In this document: positions 34,916 to 47,028 of the stretch, in pieces
Numbering within the stretch: position 1 is the stretch's first letter
Layout of the letters: the number at the start of each line of letters is the position of its first letter
Source: Tenebrio molitor
Lineage: Eukaryota; Arthropoda; Insecta; Coleoptera; Tenebrionidae
Assembly: GCF_963966145.1 (NCBI RefSeq)
Contig: NC_091053.1
Span: 17,174,001-17,238,000, forward strand
Length of the DNA stretch: 64,000 nucleotides
Direction: 5' to 3'
The notes under the pieces: model-generated
Seen by the model: only the letters and a program-made list of their open reading frames with translations
What the model was told of the DNA's origin: nothing
The model's database searches: none
Translations under genes and position numbers: made by a program

Positions 34916-36645
34916 GTAACGTATTTACCTTTTTGTTTATAGAGTCGAAGAACTATAGCCCCGCATGCCTCATCATTATGGACGTCCTGGTACATATGTA
35001 CCTACTACCCGAATACCCGATGCCCGATGCTACGAAGTGCAGTTCATTTTTACTATGGCAGAGTTCCGTCTATTTAAGTAATTAATGTTGTTTTTAGTTC
35101 CGTTTGTTTGAATAAAGTTAGATACTGTCCTTCATTTGCTGATTGTTGTTGACATGTCACTATGGCAATATTACCCTACAGCATAACTGTACTGGTTACT
35201 AGTACTTTTGTGAATGTAAACCAAGGCATACTATATTGAAACCGGTAAAAATTTTAATTGACCTCAAACAAATACAAACAACCATCTAAGCTTAACAATA
35301 AAGTTTAACGCAAATGTTGAAATTATTCCCTGCCAACCATTTGGCACTTACCGACACTTTGTACACTGCGCTCAATAATGTCAGGGCTTTTCGTTCCATT
35401 TTAGAACGAATTCGCTGCAGTAAATCTTCTAAATTGTTTGGTCGATTAAAATAAACCTTCTGTTTTAAATAAACCAAAAAAAAAAACATTAAAAATGAAA
35501 TTAAATTTTTGAAATAAAAATTGCCATTTTCTCAAAAAAATTGTTATGTAAGGTACCAATTTTTTTCATTCGTCGTTTATGTAGTAGAAGGGTCTATCAA
35601 AAAGAGAAGAAAAAAATGTGGGTTGTCATTTAAAAAAATTGGTGATGATGTGATTGCGCAAAAAGCAGTGACGTCATTTAAACAAGTTGCACGTCACAGG
35701 ATGTCATTTTTCAAAATAAAATCGACTTGTCCGAGTAATTTTCTTAAAAACATCACATTACACGTGCTGTTTCCTCGTTTTAGTCTCACTCATAGCTCCA
35801 GCCTTCTCTTTTTTCAGATTGTTGTAAACATTTAAACAAATCTGTTTAGCCTGTTCATTTAAATTCTTTTCTTTCTTGATTCACTGCTGTTAATTCTTGT
35901 GTCTTCTCCATCGGTGCTTTCCAGATAATTAAAATCGCTATCACTATAGCTGTCACTGTAGAGTGTAGAGAAGTACCGTACGATCAAATAAAAATAAATC
36001 GAGTAAGCCTTGACTATTATAGTTCAGTTGGCAGCACTAGTTTAAAGTTATAAGACTTAAATGTGTTTTTGGCTACAGTAGTATTTAAACTAGGACTGCC
36101 AACTTAACCATGATAGTCATAGTGACTTTTAATGATTGAAATTATTTTTGTTCGGTTGGCAACATATTTACGATTTTATGTTGGTACTGTCAAATTTCAA
36201 TATGACAATTAAAACCACAAAATAACGCATTGTACATTTAGAATCTTAACCTAGAAAGCGAATCAACAGACAACTCATTGACAAAAGACTAGACGTACCA
36301 ATTATTCGGGAGTGCCAACCCACTAAATTTGTCTCAATCATTAAAAGTCATCCGGTATTTTGATTACTACAGTACAAGACGAATTACTTGACGGGTTCGT
36401 TGCTTAAGGAGACAACAATATCACAAAAACATTTTATTAAACATTAAAGCACCACATTGAGCAAATACATTAAAAATGGAATGTTGAGTCAATTGAATTA
36501 AAGCTTTGTGAAACATTTTCATTTTCTGTTTCCTAGTTCTGTAATGGTGGTTGGGGGACACAATTATATTTTATTTTGTTACATATAATGTTTAAAAACA
36601 CCAACGGTAAATTGTAATCTGTAATTAAATAAAAACCTGTAGGTA
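34916..36645. other. Spacer
   Basis: Contains a single MITE end at about 35974 and several GTTGGCA phrases between 36028 and 36325 in both orientations (GGTTGGCAACA, GTTGGCAGCA, GCCAACTTAA, GCCAACCCAC), but no gene that I can support. Confidence 0.4.
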
Positions 36646-36881
36646 CAGTTGGTTGCAAAAAAAATGGGAATTGAACATTTTCCTAATGTAAATTTGGTTT
36701 TGCCCATTTGTCAATTCATTGTCTACTTGACAATACCTATCAAATAATTTAAAAAAATGTCGTTGAATTTTGACCATAATTCTAACCTACTTATTTCTCG
36801 TAAGAAGGTTTCACATTATGGGAAAATTGTAAAAATGTGTCAATTTTATTCTGACAGTTCCCGTTTTTTTGCAACCAACTG
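36646..36881. mobile_element. MITE with CAGTTGGTTGC ends, 236 bp
   Basis: CAGTTGGTTGCAAAAAAAAT and GTTTTTTTGCAACCAACTG are inverted ends flanked by TA on both sides. CAGT-type ends plus TA duplication fit mariner-derived MITEs. Confidence 0.85.
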
Positions 36882-37920
36882 TACTTTCTATTGTTGTTAT
36901 CATTTTGATCTAGGTTAATGTCATTTATTCCCTACACAATTCCATGGCAATTTACTCTCCTCAAATAATATTAGATGATTAGAGCAGAAGAAGTGAGTCT
37001 TTTTGTGTTCTAAGCCCAGAGATTGAAGACCGAGACGAAGTCGAGGACGCAACTGGGCGAAGCACAAAAAGACCTCCTACTCTGAATGATATATGTATAC
37101 TATTTTATCTTCAAGCGGATCACAAAAAAAAACCGGACATGAACTCATTTATCTTCTTTTACTGCAGTTACAGTAAAATGACAATTTTCAAACTTACAAT
37201 CTTCAAATTTTAAGGCACCAGTAATTCCTACTTCTCTTGTTGCATATTATTGAAGGTTCAATAAGACTGGATGATCCAAATGGTTGTTGACTTGATAATT
37301 TTAAAAATCGCGCGACTATGAACTGTCAAAGAAATGTCAACTCAATCCTACCCACACAGCTGCCACATAAATTTTCGTACATAGTTGCCATACCTATTCA
37401 CAATCATTTTGAATCACCCAATATACAATAGTAAAATCTACTAAAGTCTAAAATTTGCTTTTTAATGGTGAACGGCCATCTTGCTCTTTTTGATTTTGAC
37501 ATTTGTCATCCATTCACCCTGCGACTCGTGTTACACCACAGTGGCACCGGTTAAATATTGGGTAATGATTTCGTTATTTCGCCTTAATAGGGATAATAAT
37601 AATTAAATATTTCGTAATTTTCGTAATTTCATGTAATTATTGATAAATAAATCGTGAGAAATGCTTCAAATGACCGTACATTTGACTCGAGCCTCCTGTG
37701 ACATTTCAGCTCCTAGGATTTGAAGTGTTTCAAGTCCGGTCACAAAAAATACATAGTATATTATGTTATGAGGAGCAAAAACAAGCCAAAGCACATAAAA
37801 CCATTTTGCTCCGAATAACATATACTATTTTGTCTTCAAACCTTCATAACAAATTATTTAAGACATGTTAAGAAACCAGGTAGGAATTTCAAATGATTTA
37901 GCTAGTTTACTTTACAGCCG

Positions 37921-38014
37921 CTCATCAGCGAAGATAATAACTTCACGGACGCCCTCAGCGGAGATAATAACTTCACGGACGCTCCTCAGCGGAGATAATA
38001 ACTTCACGGACGCT
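37921..38014 (+). repeat. Three tandem 31-32-bp units
   Basis: CAGCG(A/G)AGATAATAACTT followed by CACGGACGC occurs three times in a row at about 37926, 37956 and 37987. The last two are almost identical. Confidence 0.9.
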
Positions 38015-38326
38015 GGTCAGCTCGTTAGATGCCATGACAATGAAGTGACATTTTAGCATTATCAGTGCAGCAGTGCAATGTCATATTTTACGGACGTTTG
38101 AAGAAAAAAGTCATTTCCACCGTTTCTATAGACATACACAAAGGTGCAATGCTTGAAGATAAAATATAATTTCCTGACATATCTGATGCTCACAATCCAA
38201 TCGTTCTAACATGCTGTGGAAGTTAAATGCAAAACGTTTACAAGTGAAGAGTTGCTTTAACGTCTTTTGGCTTGTAAACTGTCTTATCAAATGATTTTCG
38301 AACGGTAAAAGTCTCTTTCATGCAGT

Positions 38327-39023
38327 TCAAAAATATACACATAACGTGCCCACATTTAACACTAACGAAGTCCAACAAAGAATTTTGTTCTTGAACACTT
38401 GTCCAAACGTAGTCCTAAACATCCTGTTCATAAAACAGTACAAAATAAAGTTGATGGCCCCATTAATGAGCGCCAATATGTCCATCAATTCTCCGTACAA
38501 CTGATAACACTCTAGAAACAGATGTTTTCCCTTGATTCCAATCAAGAACGCAAAAATTCCTTGCGGAAATTCGGTGATGAGAAACAATATCAGCACCGCC
38601 ACCAACATCTTCGTGGTGCGATCGGCACGCCTTTCAGTTTTCGAAACTTCTCGCTTCTTCGTTCCGGTTTCCGTCAAAGGATAACAGTCGTAGCTCCGCA
38701 GGACTTGTTTCCGCTTCTTCGCGTTAAACACGGTGCGGATCAACCAACAGCTTATCACCGTCAGGATGCAACAAGGCAACAGCTTGATGAGCACGGCGTA
38801 GATCCAGAAGTTGATCTTCAAGAGAGTGTTGTTGGCTTTGAACATGTCGCTCAAGTCTGTGTGGTAAAGGGTGTATCTTGTTTCGTTCTCTATTATTTCC
38901 CGTTTTGTTATGCTGATTGCGGTGTAGGTCGGGATGCACAGGATCAGCGGCAGGACGTAGCTGATGCCGATTCCTAAGGTGCAGCGGAACTCCGAGCATA
39001 CGATGTGTTTTCTCGCAGGATAT
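38327..39023 (-). CDS. Myosuppressin/FMRFamide-type GPCR, 3' terminal exon (TM4-TM7)
   Basis: A 697-bp exon follows a good acceptor (CTTTTCGTTGCAG, exon starts at 39023) and ends with a stop at 38327. It encodes YPARKHIVCSEFRC, TM4 (LGIGISYVLPLILCIPTY), an Asn-containing second extracellular loop, TM5 (WIYAVLIKLLPCCILTVISC), a basic loop with RRADRTTKM, TM6 (LVAVLILFLITEFPQGIF) and TM7 with DILALINGAINFILYCFMN. The LFLITEFPQGI and NFILYC motifs are typical of insect myosuppressin receptors and their nematode DMSR-1 relatives, which bind FMRFamide-like neuropeptides through Gi/o-type signalling. No frameshift or internal stop is present and GC content exceeds the surroundings. Exons for TM1-TM3 should lie to the right on this strand, but I do not find them in the window, so they are distant or lost. 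The final ligand assignment is uncertain. Confidence 0.8.
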
Positions 39024-39989
39024 CTGCAACGAAAAGCAAGAAAATTAATACAGGATGTTAACGAAATCTGTAGAAGAGCTCGCAACTAAACAAGATGGAG
39101 TTACAAATGTCAAAACTGGATCTTCAAGGACCGTGTGAAACTAACATTAAGTTATATTTTTATTTTAAATTAAGTCTGAAGCAAATAAAATGGAAACTTA
39201 AAGAATACACAACGACAAATTTGATTTATTGTATTTTTTTTACAAAATGGTTGACTTATGTCCCCCACGCGTCTATTTGTAAAGCCCACTTCAGAATTAG
39301 AAAAGATTGAATTTTTTTCGCAAACATCTTTTTCATTTTTTCAGCCTACAGTCAGTCCTACGTAGAATTACTCAATTGTAATATTTGTATAAAAGGTGAG
39401 TAACCTCCAATTTGGATGACAACCACTTTACTTCCAAGAATTATACAATGTGGCAGCAGTAATTTAAGCAAAGTATCAATGAAAGGTGTTGCCCACATAA
39501 ACAGCTTTCTTTAAATTTGTTCGCAAATAAAAATCTTCCTTAACATATTCACTTAAAAATATGACAATGAAAAATAACAACTATTCGGTGAAAGTCTCGT
39601 GTGTTAAGTTAAGCAATATTTCATTAATTATTTCCAGAAATTAGGTTGAGTGCATGTGACTATTATTTTGGTGCAGTGAACGTAGTATAGCAAAAAGAAT
39701 CTCTTTATTACATTTAGAATTGAGTTATTTTTAACAGATATAAACGTTTCAAATAAAAACCGCAAACCATACATATCAAATGTCAGTTCTGACAACTAAA
39801 AGATAAATATTAGGGTACAGTGGATCTTATTACGAGTCTGTCAGAATCTGTCTAGATCTAACATGTAGGCAGGATTGATTAACTTAAAAATGTTAAAAAT
39901 TAAATGAAGCCTTCACATTTCTCCATCTCTGATTTTTTTTAATGAAATTGATTTACAGGGATAATCCTGTAAATCAATAAAAAAACATG
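39024..39989. other. Spacer, possibly intron of the GPCR
   Basis: AT-rich sequence on the 5' side of the GPCR exon. No TM1-TM3 exon is recognisable on the minus strand, nor any other gene. Confidence 0.4.
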
Positions 39990-39991
39990 TA

Positions 39992-40238
39992 CAGTCGCGA
40001 GCAATAAATTTTGATCGTCAAGGTCATTCTTTGACGCAATCGAAAATGCTCCATTGTAAAACAGTCGTAAATGTCATAACTTATCATAATGTTGTATGAC
40101 AGTAATTGTCATTTTGTTCTCATTTTTTTGACACTTTGTTGACATGGGCATAATCAGGCAGGGAATTTTTTAAAATTTGTGACAATCTAACCAAATTTTG
40201 AAATGACATTGACGACCAAAATCTATTGCTCGCGACAG
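39992..40238. mobile_element. MITE with CAGTCGCGAGCAATAAA ends, copy 2
   Basis: CAGTCGCGAGCAATAAATTT and ATCTATTGCTCGCGACAG-type ends are inverted and flanked by TA. The inner TCGTCAAGGTCATT block is inverted as AATGACATTGACGA. It is the same family as 29540-29736. Confidence 0.85.
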
Positions 40239-40788
40239 TATTATAATAGAAAAAATGTATCTAACATCGTAGTTGGTTGTAATTTACAGTGTACGTATGG
40301 ATTTTTCCCCTTTTCTGGACTTGTAAATTTGACATTTGACAGTTCACAGTTGTCCCTTTACAGATTTAACTTTTAGCTTTTGTTATATTGATAACATCAG
40401 CTGTTTGACGTCAGGCGTCAAGGTAACGAGTGAAACTACGAAGTAAATTTAGTAAAATAACCTTACATTTTTGTGAAAAATGTCTATTACCAACCCACGC
40501 GAAAGTCCCTTGTCTAATATGAAAGCTTGAGCAGTCGAAATTTCAGGGATTAGTACAGCAAAGTAGATAAAATAGTATATTATACTATAATAGTTTGTTA
40601 GGATTTTTTTACTTCGAAATTAACTTTATCATCTTAAACCCCTCGTATTTAGGCAACCAAGCAATCACGTCGATTTACATTAAGTGTAGTATACTTACGC
40701 TATGCATTGTGTGCGGCATATATTATAGACCAGAAACCTATGAAACATTTATAATAACCCCGTATTATCATTAAAATAAAGGTAAATA

Positions 40789-41324
40789 CCGGGTGCCCCA
40801 AAATTCTCGGAACAACGTAGTAGTACGTTGTTAAATAGTCATTATGAGATCAGGTAAAAATGTTTAAAAAAATCAATCTTCTTTTTTGTAGAAGATATGG
40901 ACCTATTCGTTACACTAAATGTGGCAACATTGAAAAACATTCTATGCATCCCAATAGTTTGCAAATATTTCATTTTTGCTGTATCCTTGGAAATGAGAGG
41001 GAAAAATCAAAGCCGTGTTGCCGTACGCTATTTAAGGTAAATCGAACATAAAATTACTACTTGGAAATGCTGGAAATAATGAAGAAAATAATTGCAAACC
41101 TGAACACAATCGTTCAAAATTATTAGGCCACCACTGGCTAGTAAAAGACAAATAGTCAAAAACATTTTTATTATTTAAAATAAATGAGATCAAAGCTGCA
41201 CCTTTTGGGCCCCCATATCTTTAAATCTAAGAGGTATAGAATTTTTTAATTATTTTTCTCGTTATTTTCTAACATGAATTGACATTGCCTTAATGAGTTG
41301 TTGCGCGAATTTTGGGGCACCCAG
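40789..41324. mobile_element. MITE with CCGGGTGCCCC ends, 536 bp
   Basis: CCGGGTGCCCCAAAATTCTC is inverted, with few changes, as GCGAATTTTGGGGCACCCAG, and TA flanks both sides. The interior near 41225-41282 matches, in reverse, 5950-6010 of the repeated unit (TTAGAAAATAA, GAGAAAAATAAT). A partial relative is at 30095-30269. Confidence 0.8.
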
Positions 41325-41396
41325 TATAAAGCAGTTCAGTTGTTAGTCTAAAACTCTAAAACAAACTTCGCATAAATCATTAATATTTTTTGCATA

Positions 41397-41492
41397 TCGT
41401 AATGAAAGTGGCACTTTTTTACACGCAAAATCGTAGTGAAAGTGGCGCTTTTTTACACGAAAAATCGTAGTGAAGGTAGTACTTTTTTGCAT
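41397..41492 (+). repeat. Three tandem 34-bp units
   Basis: TCGTA(A/G)TGAAAGTGGC and CTTTTTTACACG(C/A)AAAA recur at 41397, 41431 and 41465; the third unit is shortened and diverged. A 'TTTTTTACAC' phrase appears again at 41633. Confidence 0.9.
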
Positions 41493-42424
41493 CATTTTAC
41501 TCCATCTCCTTGGAGATGATTCTCAAAGCATACCTATTTTTTTTTTATTAATTTTTTATAAATTCTTTTAGACCAAATTTCTCAACTTATATGCAAAAAA
41601 AATGGTGTGTACAACACGTTATGAAAGTCTCTTTTTTACACTTATTTGCTTAATTAACTCGGGCTACGCCCTCGTTAATCAATCTGCAAATTCGTGAAAA
41701 AAATTATAACTTTCATAACTAGTTGTACAAATAACTATTTAGTTTTATGTTCGAAGTAATTTTTACTGTGAAAAATTAACGGTTATTTAGAGTTTATAAG
41801 ATATGAGAGATCTACAAAAGTAATTTACCCCAGGTCGGAATCGATAACGCTCCAATCATCACGATTTTGTCCTCTTAATCCCCGAAATCTCTATAAAACC
41901 TGTCAACAATTCTGTTGAAAATATGGAACAAAAACACGCTTTGAAAAAAGAGTTCCTCCAATCTGGAATTTTATTTCAAAACCTAAATCTAATTTTATCG
42001 ATAGTATTTACAACAAAGATCAACTAAAAGCACGAGACACACAAAGGAAAGCCCAGGAAATACGGGTCTACCGTGAAAAACAACAAAAAAATTTATTTGT
42101 TATGAATAGGAATTTTATTTGGGCATTTATTGTAGTCGGGAACACACAGCTTTTTAAGCAGACGAAATAACAATAGACGGTGATTGTGTGGAGTTATTTT
42201 GATGCCGGCAGTAAATGTACACGTTTCACGATTATTCTTGGGAGATTTTGGTCAGCTGGTCATAAAAGCAGTTAACTAGGTCGCTGAGAATGTTATATTG
42301 AACGTTGAAAAAAATTGTGGTCAAGTGGTCCGATGCTTGCGATTGTTAACATCTGGCGCAGCCTCGCCTATAAAAGGATAAAGAAAGATTTTGTCATTCT
42401 CTCCCTTGGGAAGCTGGTCTGACG
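41493..42424. other. Spacer with a hairpin module
   Basis: At about 41607-41745, ACAACACGTTATGAAAGT and AACTTTCATAACTAGTTGTA form inverted flanks around a GGGCTACGCCCTCG hairpin, ending ACAAATAACTATTTA. The rest shows no gene. Confidence 0.45.
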
Positions 42425-42626
42425 GTGGCAGGTGGTACTGATGGGTAGAGATTTGACTCCGCATTTAACTATATCTGGCATATAGGGGGCTGGTTTTTAA
42501 ACGACATATCTAGATCCAGTGGTGTGGAAAAGAAAACCCAGGAAAAAAAAAATGCCCCCACGTATGGGATCGAACCTAACACTCCCCGAATACAAAACGG
42601 CAGGCTAAACGCTTGACTGCAGTACT
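42425..42626 (-). mobile_element. tRNA-derived SINE, family 2, copy 2
   Basis: The minus strand has the A-box region near 42603-42620 (CAGTCAAGCGTTTAGCC) and a B box GGTTCGATCCC (42566-42576). It shares TCTCTACCCATCAGTAC with copy 1 at 15730-15907. It has an internal extra segment (about 42478-42515) relative to copy 1. Confidence 0.75.
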
Positions 42627-44423
42627 CCTTCAAAACATGTAGGGTTATTAATATTATAAATGTTTCTAATATCGTGGTGGCTGTGCGTTATGCTTTAGGT
42701 GCGTCGTTACTAGATGTTAGAAACATTTATAATAACTCCATATTACCGTCAAACGTCTTTTATTTAGCGTACAAGTAATGATGGGATGTAGTAATAATTG
42801 TATTGCAAGTAGTAAATTTCAAGCTGATAATAGATACCTACTATTAAATAAATTGTTAATATGTATTAATAAATTAATCTACATATTTGATACAAAATAA
42901 ATTTGTAATTTTTCCGGTTTGCACTTCGTACTGTCGCCTAGAAAATTTAATGTGCATCTCTGCCAAAAAATGCTTTTTACCCTCGCTTGTTTAAGCCTCG
43001 GCTGCGCCTCGGCCAGAAAACCCAGAGTCGGACGAAAAAGATGCACTTTTTGTTTCTCAGGGGCGAAATCATTTACGGTGGCCTCTTATTTTCGTAATAA
43101 GACAAAATTGACGGAGTATGAAAAACTCATTACCAGCACCCGAAAGTCTTAGCAAACGTGGTTAACTAAAAAAAATTTTCAAGTAACTGTGTCACATATT
43201 TCGTGAAGCAGGACCATCAATGGACACGTCAGGAATTGTTCAAACAGTTGGGGATATAATGGTAAATGAGGCGATGACTTGAATTACATAAGGATTTGCA
43301 TTTTTATTCTTATCGAGCGGCTGCAATCCCAAAGCTTCTTCTGGCTGATTTAACGTTTACAGTTCAATGGATGTTTCTTAACGTAACAGTAGTCTTTATT
43401 TATAAAAAAAATAATGTTCAATTGAATAAAGAGACTAGGATCTCCGTTATGCTTAAAGAGTAGTGGCCTTTTTTACTACCCTGTGGTGCTGCCTTCCCCA
43501 AGAAGTCGAAAGCTCGATTCATTTTTTAGAAAGGGGCGTGTTCGAATTATTTTAATCATGTGGCAACTTAAACATCGAAACCATCTAGACTACCACTAAG
43601 GACAGCTTAAAATACAGTGTTCGCCAAAATTTGCAACAATGGAAATATTTTCTTTCCATTTGAGCTTTTCGAAGAAACTCGGACAGGTTTCCGATAATTT
43701 TCATTTTTCCACCCCCTTCTGTTTGTGTTAGGGATGTAATAAAAAATAAAGCGAAAACTCGAATTACACAAGGATTTGTCCTTATCGAGTGACTGCAGTT
43801 TAACAGCTTCTCCCAGCTGATTTGGCGCAATGTTTACAATTCGTTGGATTTTTCTTAAAGTACATTGCTTTTAATTCTGAATTAACTGTATCCTAACTAA
43901 TTTTTATTTTCACTTAACGTCAAGGCAGTACGGAAGAAATGTTAAGGGCATTTTTGAATGAATTGTAGGATGAGTAATTCCGGCAAGGTTATTTGCATGA
44001 TGTTGCAACTTCTGGTTGCACTTATCGAACTCTGGTAATTTTCTCATAATAATCGTCTGGTAAGTCGTAAAACAGAGGTTACTTTTCTTCTACATTCCTG
44101 AGATGTAACAGTAATTTCCAGTAAGAGTTAATAATGTAGATGAGCTTAAAAGATGCGTTCGAGATATAAGAGATAATATTGAACCAATAAACCACAAGTT
44201 CAGAGATATTAAAGAATATTTCCAATAGGCTGAAATGCAGAATAACAACATGATTTGAAATAGGGAGTGAGCGTATTAATAATAGCTTCCGTAATTAATT
44301 ACGGAGTAAATAATAGAAACAAATGTTGTTAAAAAGTGTTTAATATTTAATTTATTATTTAATTATTATGCTCAGGGGCTACAATGAGCCTTTTAATCTC
44401 GAGCATGAAATGTATTACTCTTT

Positions 44424-44629
44424 TTAAAATGGCATTAAGCGAAGAGAACCGCCCGTTTCATCATCATAATCATCACAATCATCTAGTAGTTGCCTTTTAA
44501 GATTGAACATTGACTGACCTGCAAAAAATTAAAAAAATAAAAATTAGAAAACAAATATAAAAAGCATGATGCCTTATTACCATATGGAATGGCCACGACG
44601 ATCAATAGAAGCAACGCCAACAACTTCAT
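44424..44629 (-). CDS. Small secreted peptide gene, copy B (two exons, 47 aa)
   Basis: Exon 1 44629-44581, intron 44580-44519 (62 nt, GT-AG), exon 2 44518-44424. Coding sequence, intron and proximal promoter (ATAAAAGC upstream of the ATG) are the same as in copy A, so the predicted 47-aa product is identical: signal peptide MKLLALLLLIVVAIPYG, then QSMFNLKR, then the Asp-rich tail with a single Cys. Nearby non-coding positions between A and B do differ (for example 4621-4660 against 44185-44222), so identity of the gene could reflect either selection or local conversion. No homology-based name can be given. Confidence 0.65.
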
Positions 44630-45145
44630 GATGAGGACTTGTGAGCTGCAATTTTTTCGGAAAGCTTTTATTGTAGAATATTGTCGCATGAGATCCGACG
44701 AAATTCACTAAGCTAGCAGCAAAATACGAATCATTAAAATAATACAAACACACTTTTTTGGAACTGCAGGTTTTTTTTATAATTTACAGTTTAATAGATG
44801 ATTGTCCGTAATATAATCTATTATCGAACACCTACTCGTAATAGGAATGTTACGGTTGTAATTGCATCAAATTAATAATATCCACCATTACTTACTAGTG
44901 AGAGAATTATAGAATGTCATGGAGAAATAATTGTTATAGTTTTTTTGTGAGTTGCACAACCAAACATTAATAAAATAAAACACAACTTACGGTAACAACT
45001 AATCTAAGGTTTATTTATCATTTTTAAAATAACGTATGAAATGATTTCTCGTTATCGGTGCCAAAAAATTCACGAGAAAATGAAAGAAAAAATTTCTTTC
45101 GTGACTAATTTCCCACATTTCGCACTCGTTCAATACATAACTATA

Positions 45146-45663
45146 CAGGGTGTTAGGTAAATGTCCGGCCAAACTTTAACCGCGAGCTACTGGCTTCATG
45201 TAGAACTCGGAAAAAATATTTAAAAAATTTTATGTCAAAAAATAAATTGACATTTAATTTTTGAGGTAATTTTTTTTAACGGCTTTTAGTCTTCTACGTT
45301 GTCCCACAACCTCGTAGGTAAAATTTTGGCATATTTTTAAAATACACCCTGTATATCATATTTTATAAAACGTACGCCAATGCGAAGTAACCTCTAGGAA
45401 ATATGCTTTCAAACAAGAAAACCGCATTGGTGTACGTTTAATAAAATATGATATACAAGGTGTATTTTAAAAATGTGCCGAAATTTTACCTACGAGGTTG
45501 TGAGACAACGTAGAAGACTAAAAGCAGTTAAAAAAAATTGTAACTCAAAAATTAAATGTCAATTTATTTTTTGACATAGAATTTTTTAAATATTTTATCC
45601 GAGTTCTACATGAAGCCAGTAGCTCGCGGTTAAAGTTTGGCCGGACATTTACCTAACACACTG
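45146..45663. mobile_element. TACAGGGTG-family MITE inserted at a TA in copy B
   Basis: CAGGGTGTTAGGTAAATGTC and its inverse GACATTTACCTAACACACTG bound the element, with TA on each side (45144-45145 and 45664-45665). Copy A has the empty site (AACTATATACGTAAT, about 5528). The subterminal arms match 17296-17797, but the outer ~35 bp are different and are replaced in both arms. Confidence 0.9.
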
Positions 45664-46342
45664 TATACGTAATATGCGTCTCGGTGTAAAAGACTTATTC
45701 GAACCCAAAAAAACACTCATTTCACGCACTTAATATAAAAATAACTATTATCTACGATCATCAGATAAAAGCAACATTATTGATGTGAAAGCTCTACTCG
45801 AAATCGTCATTTAATCCATCAACAAAGTAAAAGCGAGCTTTTATTGGTTCCCAGCCATGGAAAAAAATTAACAGGCTCTTTTATTCATCGGGATTTGAAC
45901 CATTCAAAATTAGAAATATTGGGATTTTTATTTTTCCACCATAGTCAAGTTGACATCAGTTTACAGTAACTGTAGCAACATAACCAAATACAAGAACGTA
46001 GCCATGGTAACAAAACGAACATTAACATTTAAAAAATAAAAAGTATTGAACTAAGAATTTGTTTTGATTTTTGTGTAGGTTTACAATGGCGCTATGTCAA
46101 CTCATGTTAGAAAATAATAAGAAAAATAATAAAAAATTTCTATACCTCTTTCAGTTTTCTACAGGGTGTTTTCGAAGTTGAGGCGTTCCTTTTAACATAT
46201 GATAGTATGCGTTGTTCTAAAGAGTTTTAGCCAAAATCACCTTAGTAAAATGTGTACGGCAATGAAGATACAATAAGTTAATTTTTTGAAATTTTTGAAA
46301 CCGGTCCTGCTCACATTTGCGCTGATTTGTTAGAAATTAGAA

Positions 46343-46585
46343 TTGACAAAAAAAAGTCAAATGAGCATTGACGTTAATCAAAAATACTGTCAGAGTTGTC
46401 ATTTAATTAGTCGGAATGGCTTTATCATTATCACTCACAGATATGTTGCTGATGTATGGGCAATGTTATCACGTTATCACTGTTATCAGAATGCAGCTGC
46501 GGCGTCCGGAGAGTACGCAGGGCGGTTTCCAAAAAGACACCATCCTGGGCCAAGTCAGAAAAAAATGATTCTTCTAATGATTTGA
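46343..46585 (+). pseudogene. DUF4817-like transposase N-terminal fragment, copy B
   Basis: The frame ends VADVWAMLSRYHCYQNAAAA, SGEYAGRFPKRHHPGPSQKK and a stop. This is the N-terminal helix-turn-helix pattern of insect mariner-like transposases. A possible 5' terminus of the element, ACAGGGTGTTTTCGAAGTTG, lies at about 46161. The downstream part of the same protein is at 51236-51655, so the R4/Dong element and other sequence now split it. Confidence 0.6.
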
Positions 46586-47028
46586 AGTATGTAATTTGTT
46601 CTTTTTTCTTGTTCGTTTTTTTCTCTTCTTCTGTCGTTACTAGGTACTATCGATGTAACTGATCTTTCTTTTGTTTGGGACATGTGTAATAATTACTTAT
46701 GCAACGAGTTTCTGAGTAAATTGGGCTTTTCTAATTGCCCGAGGGACAAGATTAAAACACGAGCGTAGGGAGGGTTTTAAGGCCCAGAAACGAGTTGCAT
46801 ACAAAATTTTATTGTTTGAAACGACGTCCCTGAAGCTTCCAAATCTTTTAAAAATGATTTCACATTTGCTTTTGACAGTTTTGACAAATTTTTTAAGACC
46901 TGTCAGAAATGTAACGTTAAATGTGTTGTCTAGGGCAACAGTGCGTTATCTGCTCATTTTGCTTTAGGGCAGTTAAGAGCCAGTTTACAAAGGAGAAAAA
47001 TGAGAATTTACGACAGTTGAAAACAATA

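Noticed and set aside
38522..38977. 151-codon plus-strand open frame
   Set aside because: It is antisense to the GPCR exon, and its His/Gln/Arg-rich composition is the mirror of that coding sequence.
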